In this document: positions 38,111 through 46,678 of the stretch, piece after piece | Layout: every line of letters begins with the position of its first letter | Position numbering within the stretch: position 1 is the stretch's first letter | Source: Tardiphaga robiniae | GTDB taxonomy: Bacteria; Pseudomonadota; Alphaproteobacteria; Rhizobiales; Xanthobacteraceae | Length of the DNA stretch: 64,000 nt | Reading direction: 5' to 3' | Assembly (NCBI RefSeq): GCF_013359755.1 | Contig: NZ_JABMCJ010000069.1 | Span: 1 to 64,000, forward strand | The notes under the pieces: model-generated | Told to the model about the DNA's origin: nothing | What the model saw: the letters and a program-made list of their open reading frames with translations, nothing else | Database searches by the model: none | Position numbers and translations under genes: made by a program

Positions 38111-39001
38111 CTAACTTGCGGCAGACGGGTCAGGTAGCCCGACCATGCGGCGGATATCCGCTGGTGTAGTGCTCCCGGCCCGCAACTCACGCAGGCTGGT
38201 GGAGCCGGTCGATTTGGACAGTTTGGCGCCAGCTGTATCGCGCACGAGCAAATGATGCCGATAGACCGGTTGCGGCAGGCCGAGCAGTTGCTGCAACAGC
38301 CGGTGCACGCTGGTCGACCAGAACAGATCCTGGCCGCGCACCACATGGGTCACTCCCTGCAGCGCATCGTCGATAACCACCGAGAGATGATAGCTGGTCG
38401 GCGTTTCCTTGCGAGCCAGGATCACATCGCCCCAGGCTTCCGGCTGCGCAGCAACGATACCCGTCTCGCCGCCCGGACCCGCCCCCCGCTCGGTCCATGT
38501 GAGCGGACCGCTGGCCGCAATGGCTCTGGCCATATCGAGCCGCAACGCCATCGGCGCATCCGCCTGTCTGAGTTCGGCGACGGCCTGTGGCGACAACGAT
38601 CTGGCAATGCCTGGATAGAGAGGCGCACCATCGGGATCGCGCGGCCATGAGCCTTTCGCTTCTTCGGCCGCGATCATGCGCGCTATCTCGGTGCGGCTCT
38701 CGAAGCTCGGATAGAGCAGTCCCATGGCGGCGAGCCGCTCGGTCGCGGCGCGGTAGTCGGCGAAATGCTGCGACTGTCGCCGTACCGGCATCTCCCAGGC
38801 GATGCCGAGCCAGGCGAGATCCTCGTAGATCGCCGCCTCGAATTCCGGCCGGCAGCGCGTGGCATCGATATCCTCGATCCGCAGCAACAACCGGCCACCG
38901 ACCTCGCGCGCCAGATCGAAATTCAGCAGCGCCGAATAGGCATGGCCGAGATGCAGATAACCGTTGGGGCTGGGCGCGAAGCGAAAAACAGGGGCCATCA
39001 C
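38111..39001 (-). CDS. gluQ: Glutamyl-Q tRNA(Asp) synthetase GluQRS
   Basis: Truncated GluRS paralogue that activates glutamate without tRNA and attaches it to queuosine in tRNA-Asp. The 296-residue length, HLGH (17-20) and KLSKS (about 258-262) motifs, and absence of the anticodon-binding domain identify it. The Cys ligands of the zinc site in the E. coli protein are not present; LLYPSFESRTEIARM occupies that region. RNase-like or GluRS function is unlikely at this length. Confidence 0.9.
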   Translation of the reverse strand: MMAPVFRFAPSPNGYLHLGHAYSALLNFDLAREVGGRLLLRIEDIDATRCRPEFEAAIYEDLAWLGIAWEMPVRRQSQHFADYRAATERLAAMGLLYPSFESRTEIARMIAAEEAKGSWPRDPDGAPLYPGIARSLSPQAVAELRQADAPMALRLDMARAIAASGPLTWTERGAGPGGETGIVAAQPEAWGDVILARKETPTSYHLSVVIDDALQGVTHVVRGQDLFWSTSVHRLLQQLLGLPQPVYRHHLLVRDTAGAKLSKSTGSTSLRELRAGSTTPADIRRMVGLPDPSAAS

Positions 39002-39009
39002 AGGTTTGC

Positions 39010-39903
39010 CTAGATCAGGTCGCGCGCGAAAGCACGCGTCAGCCAGTCCATGAACACACGCACCCGCGGCGAGAGCTGGCGATTGCGCGGATAGAGCAGC
39101 GACACGAGCGACGGCGTCGGCGGATGTTGCGGCAGCACCTCGACGAGCGTGCCATCGGCGAGTTCACCCTTGATCCGATAACGCGGCACCTGCACCAGAC
39201 CGAAGCCGAGTTTCGCCATCGCCGCGTAGTTATCAGCGCTGTTCACGGTGATCGCCACCGGCAATGTGACATGACGCAACGCGCCGCTGTCCTGAAATTC
39301 CAGCGGCAGTACAGCGCCTGTTGCCGAAGAGTGATAGCCGACCATGCGATGGCCTTCGAGCGCATCGATGGACAAAGGCACGCGCATGCGCGCGAGATAG
39401 GACGGCGCGGCGCAGGTGACTTCGTCCATCATGGTCAGCCGCCGCGCCACCATATCGCTGTCGCGGAGCTCGCCGACACGTACCACGCAGTCGATGCCTT
39501 CACGGATCAGGTCGACCAACCGATCGCCCTCGCTGAGATAGAGCTGGATATCAGGATATTCGGCGAGAAAGTCCGGCAGATGCGGCAGCACGAAATTGCG
39601 CGCCAGCGTGCCATTCATATCCACCCGCAACGGCCCTTTCGGCTTGGCGCCGCAGAACGCGCTTTCGGCGTCTTCGAGATCGGCGATCAGCGTCAGGCAG
39701 CGCCGGTGATAGGCCTCGCCGTCCAGCGTCGGCCGCACCAGCCGCGTGGTGCGCTCAAGTAACCGCACGCCGAGCCGCGCCTCGATCTGCTTGACGGCAT
39801 CGGTCACGGTCGAACGCGGCAGGCCGAGATCCGCCGCCGCCGCCGTAAAGCTGCGCCGCTCCACCACCCGGGTGAACACCCGCATCGTCTCGAAACGGTC
39901 CAT
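39010..39903 (-). CDS. LysR family transcriptional regulator
   Basis: 297 residues, N-terminal winged helix (VVERRSFTAAAADLGLPRSTVTDAVKQIEARLGVRLLERT, cited in parts) and an effector domain of the PA0477/DmlR-like type seen beside SDR genes. It is divergent from two SDR genes. A 7-3-7 inverted repeat 34 bp before its start is a candidate operator. Its stop lies 8 bp from the start of gluQ, so gluQ may be co-transcribed. Confidence 0.9.
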   Translation of the reverse strand: MDRFETMRVFTRVVERRSFTAAAADLGLPRSTVTDAVKQIEARLGVRLLERTTRLVRPTLDGEAYHRRCLTLIADLEDAESAFCGAKPKGPLRVDMNGTLARNFVLPHLPDFLAEYPDIQLYLSEGDRLVDLIREGIDCVVRVGELRDSDMVARRLTMMDEVTCAAPSYLARMRVPLSIDALEGHRMVGYHSSATGAVLPLEFQDSGALRHVTLPVAITVNSADNYAAMAKLGFGLVQVPRYRIKGELADGTLVEVLPQHPPTPSLVSLLYPRNRQLSPRVRVFMDWLTRAFARDLI

Positions 39904-39936
39904 CTATTTGTTCGTTAAATCCGAATTGTGATGCCA

Positions 39937-39953
39937 GATAATGCATCATTATC
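39937..39953. promoter_or_regulatory. Candidate LysR operator
   Basis: Perfect inverted repeat GATAATG-CAT-CATTATC in the 121-bp divergent region between the LysR gene and the SDR gene, about 70 bp from the SDR start. Its AT-rich dyad contains the T-N11-A spacing expected for LysR proteins. Confidence 0.6.
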
Positions 39954-40024
39954 CGAAAAATGGAATGGCCTAGATTTCTCCTATCAGAGCGGCGCCGCTG
40001 CTCACCACACCGAGGAGAACGAAA

Positions 40025-40765
40025 ATGGCAAACGGAACCAATAAGGTAGCTATTATCACCGGCGCCTCACGCGGCATCGGCGCAGCCATCGCCGAGCGAC
40101 TGGGCCGCGACGGCTTCACGGTCATCGTCAATTACTCCGGCAATGCCGCGCCGGCCGAGGCGGTCGCGCAAAAGATCGAAGCCGCGGGCGGCCGCGCGCT
40201 GACCGCCAAGGCCGATGTCAGCGATCCCGCCGCTGTGCGTGGGATGTTCGATGCAGCGGAAGCAGCCTTCGGCGGCGTCGATGTACTGGTCAACAATGCC
40301 GGTATCATGAAGCTGGCGAAATTCGCCGATGCCGACGATGCGTCGTTCGACCAGCAGATCGCGGTCAATCTGAAAGGTACGTTCAACACCATGCGCGAAG
40401 CCGCCAGGCGGCTGCGCGACGGCGGACGGATCGTGAATTTCTCCACGGGTGTCGTTGGCACCAAGCTCGAGAGCTACGGCATCTATGCCGCCACCAAGGC
40501 TGCGGTCGAAACCATGACGGGTATCATGGCCAAGGAGATGCGTGGCCGCTCGATTACCGTGAACGCCATCGCACCCGGCCCAACCGCAACCGACCTGTTC
40601 CTCAATGGCAAGTCACCGGAGCTGATCGAGCGTTTCGCCAAGGCGACGCCAATGGAGCGCCTCGGCACACCCGAGGACATCGCCAATGTCGTTGCCTTCC
40701 TGGTCGGTCCGGAAGGCGGCTGGATCAACGCCCAGGTGCTACGCGCCAATGGCGGGCTGGTCTGA
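40025..40765 (+). CDS. SDR family oxidoreductase (3-oxoacyl reductase-like)
   Basis: 246-residue classical SDR: cofactor motif TGASRGIG (13-20), NNAG, catalytic Ser in NFSTGVVG, and Tyr-Lys in YAATK. It resembles the FabG-like reductases regulated by a divergent LysR protein. The downstream SDR (45 bp later) is probably co-transcribed. AGGAG precedes the start. The substrate is unknown. Confidence 0.9.
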   Translation: MANGTNKVAIITGASRGIGAAIAERLGRDGFTVIVNYSGNAAPAEAVAQKIEAAGGRALTAKADVSDPAAVRGMFDAAEAAFGGVDVLVNNAGIMKLAKFADADDASFDQQIAVNLKGTFNTMREAARRLRDGGRIVNFSTGVVGTKLESYGIYAATKAAVETMTGIMAKEMRGRSITVNAIAPGPTATDLFLNGKSPELIERFAKATPMERLGTPEDIANVVAFLVGPEGGWINAQVLRANGGLV

Positions 40766-40810
40766 ACCAAACGCCAACACCCTCAAAAACCATTCAAAGG
40801 AATACGTGCC

Positions 40811-41710
40811 ATGAAACACGTCATTGTCATCACCGGCGCATCGAGCGGCTTTGGCGCGCTCACCGCCCGCGCCCTCGCCGAGGCCGGTCACACCGTTTAT
40901 GCCAGCATGCGTGAGACCACCGGCCGCAATGCGTCGGCCGTCGCCGACGTCGCAAAGTATGCCGCTGAGCACAAAGTCGATCTCCGCAGCGTCGAACTCG
41001 ACGTCGCCTCGCAGGAATCGGCCGATGCCGGCATCGACCGGATCATCGCCGACAACGGCCACCTCGATGTCGTCATCCACAATGCCGGGCACATGTCATT
41101 CGGGCCCGCAGAAGCCTTCACGCCGGAGCAATTCGCACAGCTCTACGACATCAACGTTCTGTCGACCCAGCGCGTCAATCGCGCAGCGCTGCCGCAACTG
41201 CGCAAGCAGGGCAAAGGTCTCCTCGTCTGGGTATCGTCATCCAGCGCACGCGGCGGCACACCACCCTATCTGTCGCCGTATTTCGCCGCGAAGGCGGCGA
41301 TGGATTCGCTTGCAGTCTCCTATGCCGGCGAACTGACGCGCTGGGGCATCGAAACCTCGATCATCGTGCCCGGCGCCTTCACCAAGGGGACCAACCACTT
41401 CGCACATTCCGGCAAACCGGCCGACACCGCTCGCGCGGCTGAATACGACGACGGTCCCTATGCCGGGGTACCTGATATGGCGTTGAAGGGCTTGGCTTCG
41501 CTGGAGCCCACCGATGCGGATGCTGCCGATGTGGCAAAAGAGATCGTCCGCGTGGTCGATCTGCCGTTCGGCAAGCGCCCGTTCCGCAGTCACATCGATC
41601 CGTCGGAAGATGGCGCCGAGATCGTCAACGGTGTCGCGGACCGCGTTCGCGCCGAGATGTTCCGCCGCATCGGCATCGCCGATTTGCTAATACCGCGAGT
41701 GAATGCCTGA
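40811..41710 (+). CDS. SDR family oxidoreductase
   Basis: 299 residues. TGASSGFG cofactor motif near the N-terminus, IHNAG (variant of NNAG), catalytic Ser in WVSSSSARGG, and Tyr-Lys in SPYFAAK. The C-terminal extension of about 60 residues goes beyond the classic SDR core, typical of the extended aldehyde/ketone reductases annotated as oxidoreductases of the retinol-dehydrogenase type. It follows the other SDR and ends at a strong bidirectional terminator. Confidence 0.88.
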   Translation: MKHVIVITGASSGFGALTARALAEAGHTVYASMRETTGRNASAVADVAKYAAEHKVDLRSVELDVASQESADAGIDRIIADNGHLDVVIHNAGHMSFGPAEAFTPEQFAQLYDINVLSTQRVNRAALPQLRKQGKGLLVWVSSSSARGGTPPYLSPYFAAKAAMDSLAVSYAGELTRWGIETSIIVPGAFTKGTNHFAHSGKPADTARAAEYDDGPYAGVPDMALKGLASLEPTDADAADVAKEIVRVVDLPFGKRPFRSHIDPSEDGAEIVNGVADRVRAEMFRRIGIADLLIPRVNA

Positions 41711-41728
41711 GACGGGATGTCATCAACG

Positions 41729-41765
41729 AAAATGGGGCGAGCGTGAACAACGCCCGCCCCATTTT
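41729..41765. terminator. Bidirectional terminator
   Basis: 15-bp stem with one mismatch (AAAATGGGGCGAGCG / CGCCCGCCCCATTTT) and a 7-nt loop, with A/T tracts at both ends. It lies between the convergent SDR and L,D-transpeptidase genes and can act in both directions. Confidence 0.85.
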
Positions 41766-41779
41766 ACTGAGACACAGAG

Positions 41780-42454
41780 TTAGGACTCGGCGCGGCCGCT
41801 CTGGATCACCACCACGCGGCTGCCGATCTTCACGCGATTATAGAGATCGACGATGTCCTGATTCATCAGCCGGATGCAGCCGCTTGAGACGGCATGGCCG
41901 ATGGTCTCGGGCTCGGTGGTGCCGTGAATGCGGAACATGGTGTCGCGGTCGCCCTGATAGAGATACATCGCGCGCGGCCCGAGCGGATTGTCGATACCGC
42001 CCTTCATGCCGCCCGCCATCTTGCGGTAGCGCGCCGGTTCGCGGTTCATCATGTTTTCCGTCGGGCTCCAGTGCGGCCACTCGGCCTTGCGCTTGATCAC
42101 CGCAGCGCCGGCGAAAGCGAGGCCGGCCTTGCCGACGCCGATGCCGTAGCGCATCGCCTTGCCGTCACCTTCGACGAGATAGAGATGCCGTGCGGCCGTA
42201 TCGACCACGATGGTGCCTGCGGGCTCCTTGGTGCGGTAGGCGACGCGCTGACGCAGCATCGCCGAATCGATTCCGGAGACGTCGATGGCCGGCAGCGTGT
42301 GCCCGCCGTCATTCAACTCGGCATAGCTGGCGGACGGACCGCCAAAGCCGGTGGACGACATCATCCCCCCGCTGCTTGCACATCCTGCCAACACAGCGGG
42401 CAACATCAAAAGCGCCAGAAGGCGCAGCCCGCGTGATCCACCAAAACCTGTCAT
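41780..42454 (-). CDS. L,D-transpeptidase lipoprotein (YkuD domain)
   Basis: 224 residues from the ATG at 42454. The signal peptide ends in lipobox LAGC, placing it in the outer or inner membrane facing the periplasm. The YkuD catalytic motif HAVSSGCIRLMNQD carries the nucleophile Cys, with the upstream His in FRIHGTTEPE. Such enzymes make 3-3 peptidoglycan crosslinks or attach proteins to the wall. There is no LysM or peptidoglycan-binding domain. The upstream 22-residue extension is probably not translated. Confidence 0.9.
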   Translation of the reverse strand: MTGFGGSRGLRLLALLMLPAVLAGCASSGGMMSSTGFGGPSASYAELNDGGHTLPAIDVSGIDSAMLRQRVAYRTKEPAGTIVVDTAARHLYLVEGDGKAMRYGIGVGKAGLAFAGAAVIKRKAEWPHWSPTENMMNREPARYRKMAGGMKGGIDNPLGPRAMYLYQGDRDTMFRIHGTTEPETIGHAVSSGCIRLMNQDIVDLYNRVKIGSRVVVIQSGRAES

Positions 42455-42774
42455 TCCCAACCCTTGCTGCAACGCGCCCAATCCGGACGACCCGCACCTC
42501 ATACAGGGCTGAGCGATCAAATCAGGCTCAACAGCGTGTCATTTCGCTCATGGAACAGCTCTGGACTGCACTTTGCACGCCGCTGTGGTGATCGCGCCAC
42601 AGCCGCGCAGGCTCACGAATAACCTCAGGTTGATCGATCGCCTTTGAGGGTCGGCCGGCGCGCAGCGCGAGCCTTCCCACGGAACCGCAGCAGCGATGCC
42701 CGCCGAAGCGGGCCGGAACACTCCACATGGGTCTCGCCGGCCTTGTTGAGACCGGCGACATTGAGGACCACGCC

Positions 42775-42957
42775 ATGACGACACGATCCAGCACGATGTC
42801 GTCCCGCAACTATCAATGCGCGGACAACCGCTACAAACGCCACGCGCATGACGAGATCGATATCATGTCCATTGGGAGGACCACGTGCTCGACGAAGTAC
42901 ACGCGCCTTATAATGCGAAGCACTTGCAGCTGGATTTCACGGCTTGCATCGTTGTGA
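42775..42957 (+). CDS. Hypothetical small frame, 60 aa
   Basis: ATG with GAGGA 7 nt upstream. The product is polar, Thr/Ser/Arg-rich, with several Cys and His, and no membrane helix or recognisable domain. It overlaps a second small frame in another phase. Coding status is doubtful; the ribosome binding site is the main support. Confidence 0.25.
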   Translation: MTTRSSTMSSRNYQCADNRYKRHAHDEIDIMSIGRTTCSTKYTRLIMRSTCSWISRLASL

Positions 42958-42986
42958 TCGGCATATTAGAGCACACAGCCGCGTGA
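42885..42986 (+). CDS. Hypothetical small frame, 33 aa, before CDF gene
   Basis: GTG start preceded by GGGAGG at ideal spacing (42873-42878). The 33-residue product has a short hydrophobic stretch (CIVVIGIL) and ends 30 bp before the CDF exporter start. It could be a leader peptide or small protein, or a chance match. No known family. Confidence 0.25.
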   Translation: MLDEVHAPYNAKHLQLDFTACIVVIGILEHTAA

Positions 42987-43016
42987 GACTTCGCGTTACC
43001 CCAACGAGATTTTCAG

Positions 43017-43904
43017 ATGACAAGCGTTCGCAGTCTTGCGCAAGGCAGCATTGCCGTTGGCCTGCTGGTCCTCGGTATGAAATACGCTGCCTATCATCTG
43101 ACCGGCAGCGTCGCACTGCTGTCCGATGCGATTGAAAGCATCGTCAATGTCGTGACGGCGATCGTCGTCTTGCTCGCAACCACGCTGAGCGCGAAACCGG
43201 CAGACGACGATCATCCCTACGGGCATCATAAGGCTGAATATTTCTCGGCCGTGCTCGAAGGCGTGTTGATCGTGCTCGCCGCGATCCTGATCCTGCGCGA
43301 AGCCTATCAAAGCTATCTTGTACCGCGCCTTGTCGAAGCACCCTGGGTCGGGCTTCTGCTCAACGCAGCGGCGAGTGTCATCAATGCAGGTTGGGCATGG
43401 GTCCTGATCCGGCAAGGTCGCATTCACCGCTCGCCGGCTCTCGCAGCGGACGGCCGCCATTTATTGTCCGACGTGTATTCTTCAATCGGCGTCCTCGGCG
43501 GCGTCGGAGTAGCGGCACTGTCGGGCATCGCCATTCTCGATCCGATCCTTGCGGCGCTCGTCGCGCTCAACATCCTGTGGGCCGGTTGGGGCCTGATGAA
43601 GGAGTCGCTCAGCGGATTGATGGATGAGGCCATCCCGCCAGCCATGCTCGCGAGCATCAAGCAGACCATATCGGCCCATGCCGACGGCGCCATCGAGGCG
43701 CATGACCTGCGCACCCGCCGCGCCGGCAGCATGACCTTTATCGATTTCCATCTGGTGGTGGCAGGATCGACCACCGTGAGCGCCGCGCACGACATTTGCG
43801 ACAAGCTCGAGACCGCGATCCGCCAGGAGATCGGCGAGGCTCTGATCACCATCCATGTCGAACCCGACGACAAGGCCAAGCATTCCGGCATCGTCGTTCT
43901 CTAG
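43017..43904 (+). CDS. Cation diffusion facilitator family transporter
   Basis: 295-residue CDF exporter with six membrane segments and a C-terminal cytoplasmic domain of about 85 residues. Metal-site residues are visible in the second helix (SDAIES) and fifth helix (HLLSD, HxxxD pattern), plus the HPYGHHKAEY loop. It exports divalent metals, such as Zn or Mn, in exchange for protons; the metal is not clear from these motifs. It stands just upstream of the probable copper cluster on the same strand, with 77 bp between. Confidence 0.9.
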   Translation: MTSVRSLAQGSIAVGLLVLGMKYAAYHLTGSVALLSDAIESIVNVVTAIVVLLATTLSAKPADDDHPYGHHKAEYFSAVLEGVLIVLAAILILREAYQSYLVPRLVEAPWVGLLLNAAASVINAGWAWVLIRQGRIHRSPALAADGRHLLSDVYSSIGVLGGVGVAALSGIAILDPILAALVALNILWAGWGLMKESLSGLMDEAIPPAMLASIKQTISAHADGAIEAHDLRTRRAGSMTFIDFHLVVAGSTTVSAAHDICDKLETAIRQEIGEALITIHVEPDDKAKHSGIVVL

Positions 43905-43981
43905 ATTTCGGGTAACTTCGCTCCACGAACGGCTTTGACAGGTTCCGCCCCCGTGTTAATCGGGAGGCGAGGATCGTTCCC

Positions 43982-44365
43982 GTGACACATGTTCCGCGCA
44001 AACGCTGGTTTGGGGCCGTGGCATCTTTGGCCGCTGCCTATGCGCTTGTGCTCAATGTCGTGCTGTCGAGCCTGTTGCTCGCCGCGATCTCGCCGACCGC
44101 GCAGGCCGCAGGCTTCGAGCTCTGCCTCACCCATCCTGACCTTGCCGCATCCCCTGACGACGCCGGCAAGACGTCAGGCGCTCCGGCGGTGCATTGCCCG
44201 ATTTGCGTCGGCACCCATGCGCCGGGCGCTCCGCCTGCCTCCGCGACTTTCCTCGTCTCGCGCATCGCCATCGCGATCGCTCCCGTTGCCGCCCTCGACG
44301 ATCGCATCGTCGCGACCGCCGCAACCTCCGACCACCGGGCCCGCGCGCCGCCGCGCCTGAGCTGA
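43982..44365 (+). CDS. DUF2946 family membrane or periplasmic protein
   Basis: 127 residues with a GTG start, an N-terminal hydrophobic segment (about 13-38) that could be a signal peptide or anchor, and a central HCPICVGTHAP motif with a Cys pair and His typical of DUF2946. Members often accompany TonB receptors and copper chaperones, so a copper-related role is inferred. The 70-bp gap to the TonB receptor gene suggests one operon. Confidence 0.75.
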   Translation: MTHVPRKRWFGAVASLAAAYALVLNVVLSSLLLAAISPTAQAAGFELCLTHPDLAASPDDAGKTSGAPAVHCPICVGTHAPGAPPASATFLVSRIAIAIAPVAALDDRIVATAATSDHRARAPPRLS

Positions 44366-44435
44366 CGTTCCACGCCGTCAGACGCCGCGCATCAGCGCGC
44401 GCGTTGCTCAGTTCAATCCCGGTGGAGTTTTCCCC

Positions 44436-46634
44436 ATGCTATCCGTTTCCATGCGGCTGCGCAGCGTCCTGCTCGCATCCGCGGCCGCGCTCATTCCAGG
44501 CGCGGTGTCGGCCCAATCGGCCCTTTCAACATCGCTTCCGGCGGTTACCGTCGATGCACCCGCGCAGCAGCGCGCTGCAGCCACGCGCAAGCCACGCAAC
44601 GCGGCGCCAAACGCCCGTACGGTCCGCAGCACCCCTGCGGCACCGCCAGCATCTGTCGGCGCGCAGGCCCCGACCGTCCCAGGGGCCCTTACGGTGCTCA
44701 CCGCGCAGCAGGCACTCCGCGAGATCCAGCAGACGCCCGGCGGCGTCGCGCTGGTAACGGCGGATGCGTGGCGAACATCGACGCCGTCGAACACCATCAA
44801 GGACATCCTCGATTATGTGCCGGGCGTGTTCGCGCAGCCGAAATGGGGCGACGACACCCGCCTGTCGATCCGCGGATCGAGTCTGTCGCGCAATTTCCAT
44901 CTGCGCGGCGTGCAGCTCTATATGGACGGCATCCCGATCAACACCGCCGACGGCTATGGCGATTTCCAGGAGATCGACCCGACCGCCTATAAATATGTCG
45001 AGGTGTTCAAGGGCGGCAACGCATTGCGCTTCGGTGCCAATTCGCTCGGCGGCGCGATCAATTTCGTAACGCCCACCGGCCGCGATCCTTTTCCGAACGG
45101 CGCGTCGGTCGACATGGGCGCTTTCGGCTTCCGCCGCCTGCAAGCGAACACCGGCGGTGCCAATGGTCCGTGGGACGGTTTCATCACGGCCTCGACGCAG
45201 TCCGCCGATGGCTTCCGCGATCACAGCAATGGCGAGGCCACGCGGGTCAGCGGCAATGTCGGCTACCAGTTCTCACCGGATTTCGAGACCCGCTTCTATC
45301 TCAACGCCAACAGCGTACGTCAGCGCATTCCCGGCTCGGTGAGCAAGGCGTCAGCGCTGAATTCTCCGGAGACGGCAGCAGCAGGCAATCTCACCGGCGA
45401 CCAGCAGCGCAACATCGACACCGTGCGCCTCGCCAACAAGACCACCATCCGGCTCGACAATACCACCATCGACTTCGGCGTCTTCGGCTTCGACCGGCAC
45501 CTGATGCATCCGATCTTCCAGTATCTGGACTACAGCTATCAAGACTATGGTGGCTTCGCGAAAGTGACCGACGACCGCAATATCGGCGGCTATCGCAACG
45601 TGTTCGTCGCGGGCGTGAATGTCATCAACGGCCGGATCGACAACAACCAGTATGTCAATGTCGCGGGCCAGAAGGGCGCGCTGGCGTCGTCCTCGATCGA
45701 CCGCTCGAAGAACACGTCGGTCTATGTCGAGAACTCGCTCTATGTGCTGCCCACCGTCGCATTGATTGGCGGCACGCAATTCCTCTATGCCACGCGCAAC
45801 CGTCAGGACCGTTTCCTGAACGATGGCGACCAATCGGGCGCCACCGAATTCAACCTGTGGAGTCCGAAAGGCGGATTGCTCTGGAATATCGATCCGACCT
45901 GGCAGGCTTACGCGAATATCTCGCGCAGTGCCGAAGTGCCGAGCTTCGGCGAGAGTTCGAACGGCCCGGGCATCCCGACGATTCCCTTCACCAGCATCCG
46001 GCCACAGCGTGCGACCACCTATGAAATTGGCACCCGCGGACGGCGGCCAGACCTGACATGGGAATTGACGGGTTATCGCGCCAACATCACCGACGAATTG
46101 CAGTGCATTTACAGCGCCTTCGGCAACTGCAACGTCACCAATGCGGATCGCACCATCCATCAGGGCATCGAGGCAGGCCTCGGCATCGCTGTCTTCAAGG
46201 GCATGTTCGACGCGGGTCCGCAGCCGGACAAGCTCTGGCTCAACATGGCCTATACGTTCAACGACTTCCGGTTCGACAATGACGCGACTTTCGGCAACAA
46301 CCTGCTGCCGGGCGCGCCGCGGCACTATCTGCGCGCGGAATTGCTCTACAAGCATGCCAACGGCTTCTATCTCGGCCCCAATCTCGAATGGGTGCCGGAA
46401 GCTTACTATGTCGACAGCGCCAATACGCTGAAGACCGAACCCTATGCGCTGCTCGGCCTGAAAGCCGGCGTCGACAATGGCGGCACATATTCGGGCTATA
46501 TCGAAGCACGCAACGTGCTCGATACCCGTTACATCGCCTCCGCCAGCATTCTCAATCAGGCCACGGCGACATCGCCGCTGTTCGAACCCGGCACTGGCCG
46601 CGCCATCTATGCCGGCGTCAAGGCGAGGTGGTGA
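44436..46634 (+). CDS. TonB-dependent outer-membrane receptor
   Basis: 732 residues: signal peptide (about 1-27, VSAQ), a Pro/Ala-rich linker, a plug domain (about 100-230; DDTRLSIRGSS, LGGAINFVTPTG) and a 22-strand-type barrel ending in aromatic Trp (VKARW). It resembles iron-dicitrate/FecA-like plug sequences, but no N-terminal signalling domain is seen. In this context (DUF2946 upstream, YcnI-PCuAC downstream) copper uptake is a good guess. The ligand cannot be read from sequence. Confidence 0.9.
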   Translation: MLSVSMRLRSVLLASAAALIPGAVSAQSALSTSLPAVTVDAPAQQRAAATRKPRNAAPNARTVRSTPAAPPASVGAQAPTVPGALTVLTAQQALREIQQTPGGVALVTADAWRTSTPSNTIKDILDYVPGVFAQPKWGDDTRLSIRGSSLSRNFHLRGVQLYMDGIPINTADGYGDFQEIDPTAYKYVEVFKGGNALRFGANSLGGAINFVTPTGRDPFPNGASVDMGAFGFRRLQANTGGANGPWDGFITASTQSADGFRDHSNGEATRVSGNVGYQFSPDFETRFYLNANSVRQRIPGSVSKASALNSPETAAAGNLTGDQQRNIDTVRLANKTTIRLDNTTIDFGVFGFDRHLMHPIFQYLDYSYQDYGGFAKVTDDRNIGGYRNVFVAGVNVINGRIDNNQYVNVAGQKGALASSSIDRSKNTSVYVENSLYVLPTVALIGGTQFLYATRNRQDRFLNDGDQSGATEFNLWSPKGGLLWNIDPTWQAYANISRSAEVPSFGESSNGPGIPTIPFTSIRPQRATTYEIGTRGRRPDLTWELTGYRANITDELQCIYSAFGNCNVTNADRTIHQGIEAGLGIAVFKGMFDAGPQPDKLWLNMAYTFNDFRFDNDATFGNNLLPGAPRHYLRAELLYKHANGFYLGPNLEWVPEAYYVDSANTLKTEPYALLGLKAGVDNGGTYSGYIEARNVLDTRYIASASILNQATATSPLFEPGTGRAIYAGVKARW

Positions 46635-46678
46635 AGATGACGAATTCCGCTATGCTTCAATCCACGAAAGGACGTTCC

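Larger units (their letters stand above)
42455..43016. other. 562-bp intergenic region with small candidate frames
   Basis: Divergent region between the lipoprotein gene and the CDF exporter. Its base composition is close to coding DNA, but no long frame resembles a known protein on either strand. Two small frames with good ribosome binding sites are listed separately. It may be the remains of a decayed gene or hold a regulatory RNA; I could not decide. Confidence 0.35.
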
